Origin: Candidatus Marsarchaeota archaeon
GTDB taxonomy: Archaea; Micrarchaeota; Micrarchaeia; Micrarchaeales; Micrarchaeaceae
NCBI GenBank assembly: GCA_023485295.1
Contig: JAMCZQ010000006.1
Coordinates: 118,502-182,501, forward strand
Direction: 5' to 3'
Length of the DNA: 64,000 nt
In this document: positions 1 to 10,912 of the stretch, piece after piece
How the letters are laid out: the number at the start of each line of letters is the position of its first letter
How positions within the stretch are numbered: the first letter of the stretch is position 1
Made by a program: the position numbers and the translations under genes
The notes under the pieces: generated by a model
Told to the model about the DNA's origin: nothing
Database searches by the model: none
Seen by the model: the letters and a program-made list of their open reading frames with translations, nothing else

Positions 1-1
1 A

Positions 2-97
2 ATAGGGCCTTTGCAGAAAGGCCAATTTGTAGAAGCCGAAAACGATATTGACAAAGAATTTTTAATTAGTAACGGACTATGTATTAACCAGCAATGA
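2..97 (+). CDS. C-terminal end of a probable GINS-family replication protein (partial)
   Basis: An open frame enters from the left edge and stops at TGA 95-97, giving 31 visible residues. It contains a GPLQKG stretch followed by an acidic segment and a final NGLC motif. Archaeal GINS subunits commonly end in a similar GPFKKGD-type strand and a last residue block of this form. In Methanocaldococcus a GINS51-like gene lies just upstream of the L44e gene, which matches the position here. Too little is visible to be certain, and it could be another small beta-rich protein. GINS bridges Cdc45/RecJ-like protein and MCM in the replicative helicase. Confidence 0.45.
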   Translation: MGPLQKGQFVEAENDIDKEFLISNGLCINQQ

Positions 98-138
98 TCA
101 ATAAACAAACCAGAAAAGAACCTATTTAAGTGATTTTC

Positions 139-420
139 ATGAAAATAGCACGAGAACTCAATGCATACTGCCCAAAATGCGGAAAGCATACGCCTCATAA
201 GGTCTTGATATACTCAAAGAAGCAAGAAAGCGGCTTAAATCTCGGCAAGCGCAGAAGGGCAAGAAAGCTGAAGGGATATATAGGAAAGGTAAAAGGCCAG
301 GCAACAGTGGTCAAAATCGCCAAGCGGCAAAAGGTACTGCTGCAGTGCGATACGTGCAAGTACAAGGTAGAGCGTGTACTTGGCTCCAGGACTAAGAAAA
401 AACTGGAATTCGCAATATAA
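139..420 (+). CDS. rpl44e: 50S ribosomal protein L44e
   Basis: A 93-residue basic protein of the large ribosomal subunit, near the E site. It has two zinc-binding CxxC pairs (CPKC near the N-terminus, CDTC near residue 75) and an Arg/Lys-rich middle, as expected for L44e/eL42. The frame is open from a GTG at 130, but that GTG belongs to a GTGAT Shine-Dalgarno motif, so ATG 139 with a 4-nt spacer is taken as the start. It is followed 9 nt later by aIF2-alpha. In many archaea S27e lies between these two genes and it is absent here. Confidence 0.95.
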   Translation: MKIARELNAYCPKCGKHTPHKVLIYSKKQESGLNLGKRRRARKLKGYIGKVKGQATVVKIAKRQKVLLQCDTCKYKVERVLGSRTKKKLEFAI

Positions 421-429
421 ATGATATAA

Positions 430-1233
430 ATGGAAGGAAAGCTGCAACCAAAGAAGCCAGCGCCAAACGAGCTCGCAATAGCCCAGGTCACCAAAATAAC
501 AAGGTTCGGGGCGTACTGCAAGCTCTTGGAATACGATGGCGTAGAGGTATTCATACCGATAAGGGAAGTATCGTCAGGCTGGATAAAAAACATACACGAA
601 TACCTGCACCAGGGCCAAAACATAGTCTGCAAGATAACCTACATAGACAACCAAAAAGGCACAATAGACGCTTCCATAAAGAAGGTAATGCCGAGGCAGG
701 CTAAAGAAAAGCTTAGCGTATACAATCTCGAGAAAAAGGTAGCTGTTCTGGTGCAGAAAATCCTAAAATCGCTTAACGAAGAAAAGCAGAAAGACAAGGT
801 AATAAGCACAATATTCTCAGAGTTCGGCGGCTACGCGCAGATGTACCAAAACCTGGTAGAAAATACCGAGCAGTTCGACAATTCCAAGCTTCCAAAAAAA
901 ATCAAGACGGCACTGCAGGACTTTGTAAAGGAAAACGAGGCCAAAAAAACACACAAGGTATCATACGTCCTCAAGATCCTTAACGAAGAAACCGAAAATG
1001 GCATTACCACAATCAACAATGCCCTTTCAGACGCAGAAAAAAGCAACGTAGAAGTATATTATCTAAGCGCGCCGAATTATCGTATAACTGCAGAGGGCAA
1101 AACATACCAGGAATCCGAGCAAAAGATTAAAAGGGCGATAAACACAATAAAAGCAGAAATGAAAGGCGTTGACATATCTGTGGAAAAAGAAAAGCTAAAG
1201 CGCGACACAGAAAATGTGATGGACAATATATAA
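430..1233 (+). CDS. eif2a: Translation initiation factor aIF2 subunit alpha
   Basis: A 267-residue alpha subunit of the heterotrimeric initiation factor that delivers initiator Met-tRNA to the small subunit. Residues about 13-90 form an S1/OB domain (TRFGAYCKL, EVFIPIREVS and the SGWIKNI segment). A helical domain follows to about residue 170, then the C-terminal alpha/beta domain that contacts aIF2-gamma (VYYLSAPNYRITAEG near residues 208-222). The length is normal for archaea. It is probably cotranscribed with L44e (9-nt spacing) and the PAC2 gene (16-nt spacing). Nop10, which often follows aIF2-alpha, is missing at this site. Confidence 0.95.
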   Translation: MEGKLQPKKPAPNELAIAQVTKITRFGAYCKLLEYDGVEVFIPIREVSSGWIKNIHEYLHQGQNIVCKITYIDNQKGTIDASIKKVMPRQAKEKLSVYNLEKKVAVLVQKILKSLNEEKQKDKVISTIFSEFGGYAQMYQNLVENTEQFDNSKLPKKIKTALQDFVKENEAKKTHKVSYVLKILNEETENGITTINNALSDAEKSNVEVYYLSAPNYRITAEGKTYQESEQKIKRAINTIKAEMKGVDISVEKEKLKRDTENVMDNI

Positions 1234-1249
1234 TAACAGGTAGCTCTTA

Positions 1250-2026
1250 ATGATGGAAACGAGAATAAGGTACAAAAAAGGGCTTAAGCTCAAAAACCCT
1301 GTGCTAATTGTAGGGCTTCCAGGCATAGGCAACGTGGGCAAGCTGGTGGCCGAGCACTTGATAAAGGAATTCAAGGCAAAAAGAATCGCAACACTTTACT
1401 CGCCGCATTTTCCGCATGAGGTATTTATGACAAAGCACGGCGGAATAAGAATGGTCAGCAACAGGTTTTACCTGATTCAAAGAAAGGGCGGCAATGACAT
1501 AGTCATACTTACTGGCGACGCACAGGCACTTACCCCGGAAGGGCAATACGAAGTAAACGACAAAATAGTGAAATTCTTTAAGGAAAAGCTTTCAGGCAAC
1601 TTCATATATACGCTCGGTGGCTACAATGTCAACGGAAGCGTTGTGGCAAAGCCAAAGGTGTTCGGCAATGCCAATTACAAAAGCGTAATAGAGGAATTCA
1701 GCAAAGACGGGATTATATTTGGCAAGGCACATACTGTAATAATCGGATCAGCCGGGCTGATACTGGCATTTGCAAAGATGGAAAAGGTGAAAGCGATATG
1801 CCTGATGGGCGAATCCACATTCTTTGACATGGACCCTGCAGCCGCAAAAGCAGTGCTTGAATTTTTAATGAAAAAACTGAAGATCCAGATAGACACTTCG
1901 AACATAGACGCCATGATAAAAAAGACAGCAAAAGCACTAAAAGACCTGGAAAACCAGATAAACAACACAGTGCCTTTCCCGAGCACTGGCGACCAAAATC
2001 CAGACAAACCGTCATACATACGCTAA
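1250..2026 (+). CDS. PAC2-family proteasome assembly chaperone homologue
   Basis: A 258-residue protein of the PAC2/DUF75 family, named for eukaryotic proteasome assembly chaperones. Archaeal members (PbaA/PbaB type) bind proteasome-related proteins, but the cellular role in this organism is not shown. The family's glycine-rich N-terminal turn GLPGIGNVG is at residues 22-30. A second glycine motif is near residues 124-131, and the C-terminus is helical. The start could be ATG 1250 or ATG 1253. Adjacency to aIF2-alpha is a frequent archaeal arrangement. A paralogue lies at 59250-60026. Confidence 0.85.
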   Translation: MMETRIRYKKGLKLKNPVLIVGLPGIGNVGKLVAEHLIKEFKAKRIATLYSPHFPHEVFMTKHGGIRMVSNRFYLIQRKGGNDIVILTGDAQALTPEGQYEVNDKIVKFFKEKLSGNFIYTLGGYNVNGSVVAKPKVFGNANYKSVIEEFSKDGIIFGKAHTVIIGSAGLILAFAKMEKVKAICLMGESTFFDMDPAAAKAVLEFLMKKLKIQIDTSNIDAMIKKTAKALKDLENQINNTVPFPSTGDQNPDKPSYIR

Positions 2027-2039
2027 GCGCCAATAAAAT

Positions 2040-2131
2040 GCGCCAGTAATCTAGCCTGGTAGGATATCAGCTTCCCATACTAGATGCGATGGAAAAAGCT
2101 GAATGCCCGGGTCCAAATCCCGGCTGGCGCA
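2040..2131 (+). tRNA. tRNA-Gly (CCC) with a 19-nt intron at 37/38
   Basis: The acceptor stem GCGCCAG (2040-2046) pairs with CTGGCGC (2124-2130), discriminator A 2131, and no CCA is encoded. The D arm is ATCT/GGAT with an AGCCTGGTA loop. The T arm is CCGGG, TCCAAAT, CCCGG. The anticodon stem TCAGC (2067-2071) pairs with GCTGA (2098-2102). Anticodon CCC is at 2074-2076. The intron 2078-2096 fits a bulge-helix-bulge: central helix TTCC/GGAA (2072-2075 with 2091-2094), 5' bulge CAT (2076-2078), 3' bulge AAA (2095-2097). Cutting each bulge after its second base removes exactly 19 nt and leaves a 73-nt mature tRNA. Confidence 0.92.
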
Positions 2132-2156
2132 TCATACGGCAAAATACGGTGGAAAA

Positions 2157-2555
2157 ATGGCAAAAAGCACTGTTTTTACAGACACTGTGCATATATACGA
2201 CACAGACGCGCAAGGCATCGTGCATTATGCCGGCTATTACAGATTTTTTACTGATGCCACTGAAAAATTCATGCGCGAAGTAATAGGGATAAAATACCCT
2301 CTCCTGAACGAAAACATATGGTTCGTTGTTGTGGAATCAAACGCAGTATACAAAAAGCCTGCAAGGCTTGGTGAAACGCTCACTGTTACTGTAACTCCGG
2401 AAATGCTCTCAAAAAAGGCGTTAAAATTCAATTTTGAAATAAGCGGCATAGCGGGCGCCATTTGCAGCGGCTATATAACGCAAGTATCTATAGACAGGCG
2501 CAAGTGGCATGCGGTAGAAATGCCCGCAGAGGTCGTGCAAAAGCTTTCAAAGTAA
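2157..2555 (+). CDS. Acyl-CoA thioesterase, hotdog fold (4HBT/YbgC type)
   Basis: A 132-residue single-hotdog protein. The N-terminal signature YDTDAQGIVHYAGYY (residues 14-28) holds the conserved Asp17 of YbgC-like thioesterases, which hydrolyse acyl-CoA thioesters. The substrate cannot be inferred. The frame is open back to 2103, but that would start inside the tRNA-Gly gene. ATG 2157 with GGTGG eight bases upstream is the likely start. Its 3' end overlaps the convergent DUF92 gene by 9 bp. Confidence 0.8.
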   Translation: MAKSTVFTDTVHIYDTDAQGIVHYAGYYRFFTDATEKFMREVIGIKYPLLNENIWFVVVESNAVYKKPARLGETLTVTVTPEMLSKKALKFNFEISGIAGAICSGYITQVSIDRRKWHAVEMPAEVVQKLSK

Positions 2556-3254
2556 GCCTGTTGCGGCCGCAACTATCACGCTAAAAGCTACAGCAAGCAC
2601 CGCCGCGAAGAAATTAGAGGTAAACTTATTCCCGAACCCTTGTTCTTCGAATACCCCAAGCACCGAATCAAACACCGTCCCTAAGAACCCTGATACAAGC
2701 GTCAGCAGGATCAGGGCAGAGAATGCTGGGCCAGGCGCAATAGAAGCCCCAAGCGGCCCAAAATATATCGAAAACGTAATCAGGAGGCTGCCCAAAAGCC
2801 CAGCGCCCAGGCCTGCAAGCGTTATGCCGCCCGAGGTGCCCTTTCGCACATGCTTGAACGTTATTATTGATCTGGGCTCTCCGTCAAGCACGCCGAGCTC
2901 GCTGCTGAATTTGTCTGCAGCGACTGCTGCAATGGCCGACACAAAGCCCAGGGCTGCGAACAGCGAGAGCAGCTGCAAATGCCCAGCATTTGCAAAAAAG
3001 TAAAGCAGCGCCAAAGCCACAGGCAGGATCCCGTTGGCTATTACGTTTTTAACGCCACGGCTCTTCTCATAAAGCCCCTTCTTTTTCTTGTAGCGCGTGC
3101 CTGCCACCGTGGCGATTGCAGATATGAGCAGGAACCAAAGCATGGACAAAAAGAAATAGGGCCCATAGCTGTAGCCGCCGGCAAGCAGCAGCACTACGCC
3201 CATGCCCAATGCCACCAGAGTTGCCTTATAATCCAAAGTCAAAAACGATTTCAT
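2547..3254 (-). CDS. DUF92 / TIGR00297 integral membrane protein
   Basis: A 235-residue polytopic membrane protein with about six hydrophobic segments. It has the conserved DUF92 core DKFSSELGVLDGEPRSI near residues 114-130, followed by KHVRKGTSGGIT (about 134-145). Plant members (VTE6) act as phytyl-phosphate kinases and the family is related to CTP-dependent lipid kinases. In archaea a role in polyprenyl or phytyl metabolism is plausible but unproven. It is transcribed alone, convergent with the thioesterase and divergent from radA. Confidence 0.8.
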   Translation of the reverse strand: MKSFLTLDYKATLVALGMGVVLLLAGGYSYGPYFFLSMLWFLLISAIATVAGTRYKKKKGLYEKSRGVKNVIANGILPVALALLYFFANAGHLQLLSLFAALGFVSAIAAVAADKFSSELGVLDGEPRSIITFKHVRKGTSGGITLAGLGAGLLGSLLITFSIYFGPLGASIAPGPAFSALILLTLVSGFLGTVFDSVLGVFEEQGFGNKFTSNFFAAVLAVAFSVIVAAATGLL

Positions 3255-3288
3255 ACTGGAGCCTTTAATAATATTCCACTATTTAGAA

Positions 3289-3400
3289 AGCTTTTTAAAA
3301 GTTATCTTTCATATTATATTACGGGTTCTCTACTGTAGGAAGGTCGTGAAGAACTGGTCGCCTTGCCAGCGTGCAATGCACGCTGGCACTATTTCTTCTT
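3289..3400 (+). ncRNA. Candidate small structured RNA upstream of radA
   Basis: The 3255-3537 spacer has no convincing gene, but structure is concentrated in one block. AT-rich promoter-like sequence runs to about 3320. GTTCT (3325-3329) pairs with AGAAC (3350-3354). CTAC/GTAG forms a tight hairpin inside that stem. A strong 11-bp stem, GCCAGCGTGCA/TGCACGCTGGC, lies at 3365-3387 around a single central A. A T-rich tract follows (3388-3400). This resembles a short transcript ending in a hairpin plus T-tract. Alternatives are a protein-binding palindrome or part of the radA leader. Confidence 0.3.
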
Positions 3401-3537
3401 AATGTAGTAAAATGCCTAGCACTTCAGCCGTTGTGCTCTTCAATCGCCATATCCAAACTACTGTATATTAAGCTTAGAAAGGTATATGAATATGCAATAC
3501 GTAGAATTTGATAGTGAATTTTTAAACGGTGATGCTT

Positions 3538-4488
3538 TTGCCTAAGGAAAAAGGTGTAAAAACACTTGAAGATTTGCCTGGGATAGGGCCAACAACTGCG
3601 GAAAAACTGAGAAATTCAGGCATAGACACACTGGAAAAGGTCGCTGTAACCCCACCGTATGACCTGTCCGAGATTGCAGGGATAAGTGCGGAAAATGCAA
3701 AAAAGGCCATACAAGCGGCGCAGGAGGCCACAACAATAGAATACGAGACAGGCAGCGCCATACTGGAGAAGCGCGATGTACTTGGCAGAATTACAACAGG
3801 CTCGAAAGACCTTGACGAGCTAATAGGCGGCGGCGTCGAGACAAACGCCATAACGGAAGTTTACGGCAAGTTTGCCAGCGGAAAGACGCAGCTCGCCTTC
3901 CAATTGGCTGTCAATGCCCAGCTGCCTCCAGCCCAGGGCGGCCTTGGCGGGGCAGTGCTTTTTGTAGATACTGAAGGCACGTTCAGGCCAGAAAGAATCG
4001 TTGAGATATCAAAGGCAAAGAAGCTTGATCCCAACACGGTGCTAAGCAACATAATAGTCGTAAGAGCAACAACAACAGAGAAGCAGATGCTTACTATAGA
4101 CCGCGCAGACAGCCTGATAGTGGAGAAAAACATAAAGCTAATAATAGTGGATTCGCTTACCTCGCTGTTCCGCTCAGAATTCATAGGAAGGGGCTCGCTC
4201 GGGGAAAGGCAGCAGAAGCTCAATGTGCACATACACAAGCTTCAGGCCCTGGCAGACAAATTCAGCCTTGCTGTATACATAACCAACCAGGTGATGGACA
4301 ACCCTGGCATACTGTTCGGCGACCCTACAACGCCAATAGGCGGCAATATAATAGCTCATGCTGCGACCACCAGGCTGTACATGAGAAAAAGCAAGGAAGA
4401 CAAGCGCATAATCAGGCTGGTTGACAGCCCAAGCATGCCTGATGGCGAGTGTGTAATAAAGGTTACTCCAGAAGGCATAAAGGATTAA
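3538..4488 (+). CDS. radA: RadA recombinase
   Basis: A 316-residue archaeal Rad51/RecA-family recombinase that forms ATP-dependent filaments on single-stranded DNA and catalyses strand exchange. The N-terminal helix-hairpin-helix domain spans residues 8-65 (LPGIGPTTAEKL). Walker A GKFASGKT is at 110-117, with Ala where GEFGSGKT usually has Gly. Walker B is LIIVDSLTSLF and a DNA-binding loop NPGILFGDPTTPIGG follows. The length is typical. GTG 3529 and ATG 3532 overlap the GGTGAT ribosome binding site (3528-3533), so TTG 3538 with a 4-nt spacer is preferred. Confidence 0.95.
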   Translation: MPKEKGVKTLEDLPGIGPTTAEKLRNSGIDTLEKVAVTPPYDLSEIAGISAENAKKAIQAAQEATTIEYETGSAILEKRDVLGRITTGSKDLDELIGGGVETNAITEVYGKFASGKTQLAFQLAVNAQLPPAQGGLGGAVLFVDTEGTFRPERIVEISKAKKLDPNTVLSNIIVVRATTTEKQMLTIDRADSLIVEKNIKLIIVDSLTSLFRSEFIGRGSLGERQQKLNVHIHKLQALADKFSLAVYITNQVMDNPGILFGDPTTPIGGNIIAHAATTRLYMRKSKEDKRIIRLVDSPSMPDGECVIKVTPEGIKD

Positions 4489-4496
4489 GCAGAATG

Positions 4497-6926
4497 CTAC
4501 TGCTCTGCGCCTTCAGACAGCAGCTGTGCGTCAACCACAGTAGCATCGTCAAGCTTCATCAGCCTTACGCCTTTTGTGCCCCTGCCTGTAGTCCTTATAG
4601 AATCAACGCTGAACCTTATCGACAATCCGCTAGAGCTGAGCAGCAGTATGCTGTCAGATGTGTTGCAGCGCAACGACTTCACTACGGTGCCCGTCTTCTC
4701 GCTGACTCTTATGTTTATGACTCCCTTGCCGCCCCTGTTCTGCAGCCTATACCTGCCTATCTCGGTTATCTTGCCATAGCCCAGAGTGGTTATGCTTGCA
4801 ACCATGTCGCTCGGTTTTACGGCTATTATGTTTGCAGCAACATCCTTCTGCGAAAGCTTGATCCCGCGCACGCCCATGGCTGACCTGCCCACGGGCCTTA
4901 CGTCGTCTTCATTGAAGCGTATTGCCTTGCCCTGCCTAGTGGTTATGAAAAGCTCTGACTTCCCGTCAGAAATGCACACATCTGATATGCTGTCGCCCTC
5001 TTGCAGCTTCAGCGCTATTATGCCGCTTGCGCGCGGCCTTGAGAACAGGGTGCCCTCGCTCCTCTTAATTATGCCGTGCGAAGTCAGGAAGTTTATGAAC
5101 AGGCCCTCAAAGCTTCGCGTGTTTATTATCTTTTCTATACGCTCGTGCTCGCCAAGCGGTATCAGGTTCGGCGCTGCTTTGCCTGAACCGTACCTGCTGC
5201 CCTCAGGTATCCTGTATGCCTTGAGCCAGTAAGCCCTGCCAAGGTTCGTTACTGCAAAGAGGTAGTCCTTTGACATGCAATGCACTGCCTGCTTTACATA
5301 ATCGCCTTCCTTCAGCTCCATTGTTATGACTCCCTTGCCGCCCCTGTTCTGCATTTTGTATGCGCTGTCAGTAAGCCTTTTCATATACCCGGCAGCCGTG
5401 AGTATCACAGTGCTTTGGTAGTCCTTTATAAGCTCCTCGTTCTCTATATCAGAAGCATCCTCGTATGCAATCTCGGTTCTCCTTACTGTGCCGTAGTGCT
5501 CCTTAATTGCTGCAGTTTCGTCCTTTATTATCCTGTACACCACATCCTCGTGCGACAGTATATCATTGTAGTACTCTATGCTTTTGTCAAGCTCGGCCTT
5601 TTCAGCGTCTAATGCAGAGCCCTCAAGCTTGGTAAGCTTTGAAAGCTTCATATCAAGTATTGCTGCCGCCTGCTTCTCGGACACGCCATAGCTGTGCATA
5701 AGCGCCTCCTTCGCAGCCTTTGTGTCAGAACTGGATTTTATGGTAGTGATGATTCCGTCTATGTCATGCAAAGCTATAATGAGGCCTTCCACTATGTGCC
5801 TCCTCTCAGAAGCTATGTTAAGGTCGTAGGCAGTCCTTTGCCTTATTACGGCAACCCTGTGCTCCACAAAAATCCTTATGAAGTCCCGTATATTCAGCGT
5901 GAGCAGCCTGTTTCCAAGCACTGCAATGTTCATGACCGGCATCGAAACCTGCATCTGCGTGTGCTTGTAGAGCTGATTTAGCACAACATCCGAATTGGCA
6001 TCCGACCTTAGCTCAACCACTATGCGCATGCCGCTTTTATCGCTCTCGTCCCTTACTGCACCAACGCCGTCGATGAGCTTTTCCTTAGCAAGCAGGGCAA
6101 TCTTTTCCACAAGTGCACTCTTATTCACAGTATAAGGTATTTCATCTATGACGTACTGCCTCTTGTGCTGGTGCTCTTCTATATGCGCCTTGCCGCGTAT
6201 GATGACGCTGCCTTTGCCGGACAAGTACGCTGTCTTTAGCCTTTCGTCCATGAACACAATGCCCCCAGTCGGGAAATCGGGGCCTTTTACATAATCAAGC
6301 AGCTCAAGCGGTGTGATCTGCATGTTGTCTATATAAGCCGCTATTGCACTGCACACCTCAGACATGTTATGCGGCAGTATGTTTGTCGCAACCCCTACTG
6401 CTATCCCCGATGAGCCATTTAGCAAAAGGTTAGGCACCTTAGAAGGCAGTACAACTGGCTCCTCTTCTGTGTTGTCGAAGTTTAGCGAGAACGGCACTGC
6501 ACGCTTCTCAAGGTCTGAAAGCATTTCTTCCGCAACCTTGGTCAGCCTTACCTCAGTGTAACGCTGTGCCGCAGGCGGATCGCCATCTACCGAGCCCATG
6601 TTCCCCTGCCCTTCTACAAGCGGATAGTTCATTGAAAAATCCTGGGCCATCCTCACCAGCGTTTCATATACGGCTGCATCACCATGCGGGTGGTACTTGC
6701 CTATGACCTCTCCGACAATCCTGGCGCTCTTTTTTGTGGGCTGGTCATGCGTATTCCTAAGCGCGTACATTGCATAGAGGATCCTGCGCTGCGCGGGCTT
6801 GAGGCCGTCCCTTGCATCAGGAAGAGCCCTGCCCACAATCACGCTCATGGCATAATCTATGTAGCTGCTCTGCATTTCGTTTTCAACAGATACGTCAAGC
6901 ACATTCGGGTTCTGCTCTTCTGCCAT
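4497..6926 (-). CDS. gyrA: DNA gyrase subunit A
   Basis: An 809-residue cleavage-religation subunit of the ATP-dependent topoisomerase that introduces negative supercoils. The catalytic tyrosine is Tyr123 in AAQRYTEVR. The N-terminal winged-helix/tower region runs to about residue 500, followed by a six-bladed C-terminal pinwheel. The gyrase-box motif QNRGGKG occurs twice in the C-terminal domain. At the quinolone-pocket positions corresponding to E. coli Ser83 and Asp87 this protein has Ala84 and Glu88. The start is ATG 6926 with GTGAT at 6931-6935, which contains the gyrB stop. Archaeal gyrases are generally regarded as acquired from bacteria. Confidence 0.96.
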   Translation of the reverse strand: MAEEQNPNVLDVSVENEMQSSYIDYAMSVIVGRALPDARDGLKPAQRRILYAMYALRNTHDQPTKKSARIVGEVIGKYHPHGDAAVYETLVRMAQDFSMNYPLVEGQGNMGSVDGDPPAAQRYTEVRLTKVAEEMLSDLEKRAVPFSLNFDNTEEEPVVLPSKVPNLLLNGSSGIAVGVATNILPHNMSEVCSAIAAYIDNMQITPLELLDYVKGPDFPTGGIVFMDERLKTAYLSGKGSVIIRGKAHIEEHQHKRQYVIDEIPYTVNKSALVEKIALLAKEKLIDGVGAVRDESDKSGMRIVVELRSDANSDVVLNQLYKHTQMQVSMPVMNIAVLGNRLLTLNIRDFIRIFVEHRVAVIRQRTAYDLNIASERRHIVEGLIIALHDIDGIITTIKSSSDTKAAKEALMHSYGVSEKQAAAILDMKLSKLTKLEGSALDAEKAELDKSIEYYNDILSHEDVVYRIIKDETAAIKEHYGTVRRTEIAYEDASDIENEELIKDYQSTVILTAAGYMKRLTDSAYKMQNRGGKGVITMELKEGDYVKQAVHCMSKDYLFAVTNLGRAYWLKAYRIPEGSRYGSGKAAPNLIPLGEHERIEKIINTRSFEGLFINFLTSHGIIKRSEGTLFSRPRASGIIALKLQEGDSISDVCISDGKSELFITTRQGKAIRFNEDDVRPVGRSAMGVRGIKLSQKDVAANIIAVKPSDMVASITTLGYGKITEIGRYRLQNRGGKGVINIRVSEKTGTVVKSLRCNTSDSILLLSSSGLSIRFSVDSIRTTGRGTKGVRLMKLDDATVVDAQLLSEGAEQ

Positions 6927-6931
6927 AAATA

Positions 6932-9187
<2,256 letters not shown>

Positions 9188-10837
9188 ATGGCAGAAAATA
9201 ACTCAGGACAGGTTGTATTGCTTCCAGAGGGAGCAACAAGACTTTTAGGCAGAGACGCGCAGCGCACAAACATTGCGGTTGGCGTAGCAGTAGCGAATGC
9301 GGTAAAGACCACCTTAGGACCAAAGGGCATGGACAAAATGCTAGTAAGCGACTTGGGAGACATAGTAATAACCAACGACGGCGCTACGATACTGGAGGAA
9401 ATGAATGTAGAGCACCCAGTGGCAAAAATACTCGTAGACGTGGCAAAAACCCAGGACAGGGAGGTTGGCGACGGCACCACAAGCGTTATAATAACTGCAG
9501 GCAGTCTGTTGAAGGGCGCCGAGGAGCTCATAGAGCAGGGCATACACCCAACGATAATAATAAAAGGATATAAAATGGCAGCTGCACGTGCTGCTGAAAC
9601 ACTGGCCAAATATTCAAGGAGCGTAGATCTAAACGACGACCAAACGCTGCAGAAGATAGCTATGGTGTCAATGGGCTCAAAGAATATAGGCGATGAAAAT
9701 ACAAAAATGCAGATTGCAAAGCTTGTGATAAAGGCAATCAAGCAGGTAATGGAAAAGGACAAGGCAAACCACGTGCACGTGGACCACGACTTCATAAAGG
9801 TAGAAAAGAAAGCAGGCGGCAGCATATCAGATACATCCCTGATAAACGGGGTGCTGATAGACAAAGAAGTGGCGCACCCAGGCATGCCGAAGTCCATCAG
9901 CAACGCAAAGATTGCGCTTCTTGACGTAGCGCTGGAGATAGAGAAGACAGAGACAGACGCAAAGATAGAGATAACGTCGCCTGAGCAGATACAGTCCTAT
10001 TTGCAGCAAGAAGAGCGCATGCTCAAGGAAATGGTAGAGAAAGTCAGGAAAAGCGGCGCTACCTTTGTTGTGACGCAGAAGGGCATAGACGACGTTGCAC
10101 AGCACTACCTTGCGAAGGCTGGCATAATGGCAGTAAGGCGCGTCAAGAAAAGCGACATAGAGAAGCTCGCAAAGGCAACCGGCGCAAAGATAATAACAAG
10201 CCTCGATGACCTATCGCAGGATGACCTTGGCTTTGCAGGCCTCGTTGAGGAACGCAAGATAGCTGGCGAGCAAATGGTATTCGTGGAGAAGTGCAAGGAT
10301 CCAAAGAGCGTTACCATATTCATAAGGGGCGGCTCTCAGCAAGTAATAGACGAAGCCGAAAGGTCCATAGCAGACGTTATAGGTGCGGTTGATGCTACCG
10401 TAGAAAACGATGGCAAGTATGTCATAGGCGGAGGCAGCATAGAAATCGACCTTGCAGACGAGCTTAGGGAATACTCTAGCGAGGTAGGCGGAAGAGAGCA
10501 GCTTGCAATACAGAAGTTTGCAGACGCACTCGAATCCATACCAAAGACCTTGGCAGAAAGCGCAGGCATAGACGCTATAGACACTCTTGTACAGCTAAGG
10601 AGCAAGCACAAGAGCAAGGAGGGCAAGGTATATGGAGTAGACGTATTCAGAAACGCAGTAGGTGACATGAACAAGGCAGCAATATACGAGCCTACAAAGA
10701 TGAAGATGCAGTCCATATTCAGTGCAAGCGAAGCCGCGGAAATGATCCTCAGGATCGATGACATAATAAGCTCGAGGAGCAAGCCTGGGGCATCAGGAGG
10801 CGGAATGCCAGGAGGCATGCCTGGAGGAATGGAATGA
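9188..10837 (+). CDS. thsA: Thermosome (group II chaperonin) subunit
   Basis: A 549-residue subunit of the double-ring ATP-dependent chaperonin that folds cytosolic proteins. It has TLGPKGMDKML (residues 42-52), the nucleotide-binding GDGTTS (94-99), the apical helical-protrusion domain in the middle, and a GGM-rich C-terminal tail (GGGMPGGMPGG). The start ATG has GGTG eight bases upstream. It is followed by two hairpins that may end transcription. Only one subunit gene is visible in this window. Confidence 0.97.
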   Translation: MAENNSGQVVLLPEGATRLLGRDAQRTNIAVGVAVANAVKTTLGPKGMDKMLVSDLGDIVITNDGATILEEMNVEHPVAKILVDVAKTQDREVGDGTTSVIITAGSLLKGAEELIEQGIHPTIIIKGYKMAAARAAETLAKYSRSVDLNDDQTLQKIAMVSMGSKNIGDENTKMQIAKLVIKAIKQVMEKDKANHVHVDHDFIKVEKKAGGSISDTSLINGVLIDKEVAHPGMPKSISNAKIALLDVALEIEKTETDAKIEITSPEQIQSYLQQEERMLKEMVEKVRKSGATFVVTQKGIDDVAQHYLAKAGIMAVRRVKKSDIEKLAKATGAKIITSLDDLSQDDLGFAGLVEERKIAGEQMVFVEKCKDPKSVTIFIRGGSQQVIDEAERSIADVIGAVDATVENDGKYVIGGGSIEIDLADELREYSSEVGGREQLAIQKFADALESIPKTLAESAGIDAIDTLVQLRSKHKSKEGKVYGVDVFRNAVGDMNKAAIYEPTKMKMQSIFSASEAAEMILRIDDIISSRSKPGASGGGMPGGMPGGME

Positions 10838-10869
10838 AGGCCCAAGCCTTCATCCCAGGCAAACCTGGG
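10834..10869 (+). terminator. Double hairpin at thermosome 3' end
   Basis: ATGAAGGC (10834-10841) pairs with GCCTTCAT (10846-10853) across a CCAA loop. Immediately after, CCCAGG (10854-10859) pairs with CCTGGG (10864-10869). The first stem includes the stop codon of the thermosome gene. T-rich sequence follows at about 10871-10898. The position fits transcription termination or mRNA 3'-end stabilisation before adkA. Confidence 0.45.
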
Positions 10870-10912
10870 CTTAGTGCTTTAAGCTTTTTCTTCTTTATAC
10901 CTATGGTCTTGC

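Noticed and set aside
130..132. GTG as start of L44e (and GTG codons at 3529, 12941 and 24962)
   Set aside because: These GTGs occupy a constant position 8-9 nt before an ATG or TTG where family similarity begins, so they read as Shine-Dalgarno sequence. The endA case (24962) is the least certain.
2103..2156. N-terminal extension of the thioesterase
   Set aside because: It lies inside the tRNA-Gly 3' half and has no hotdog-family similarity.
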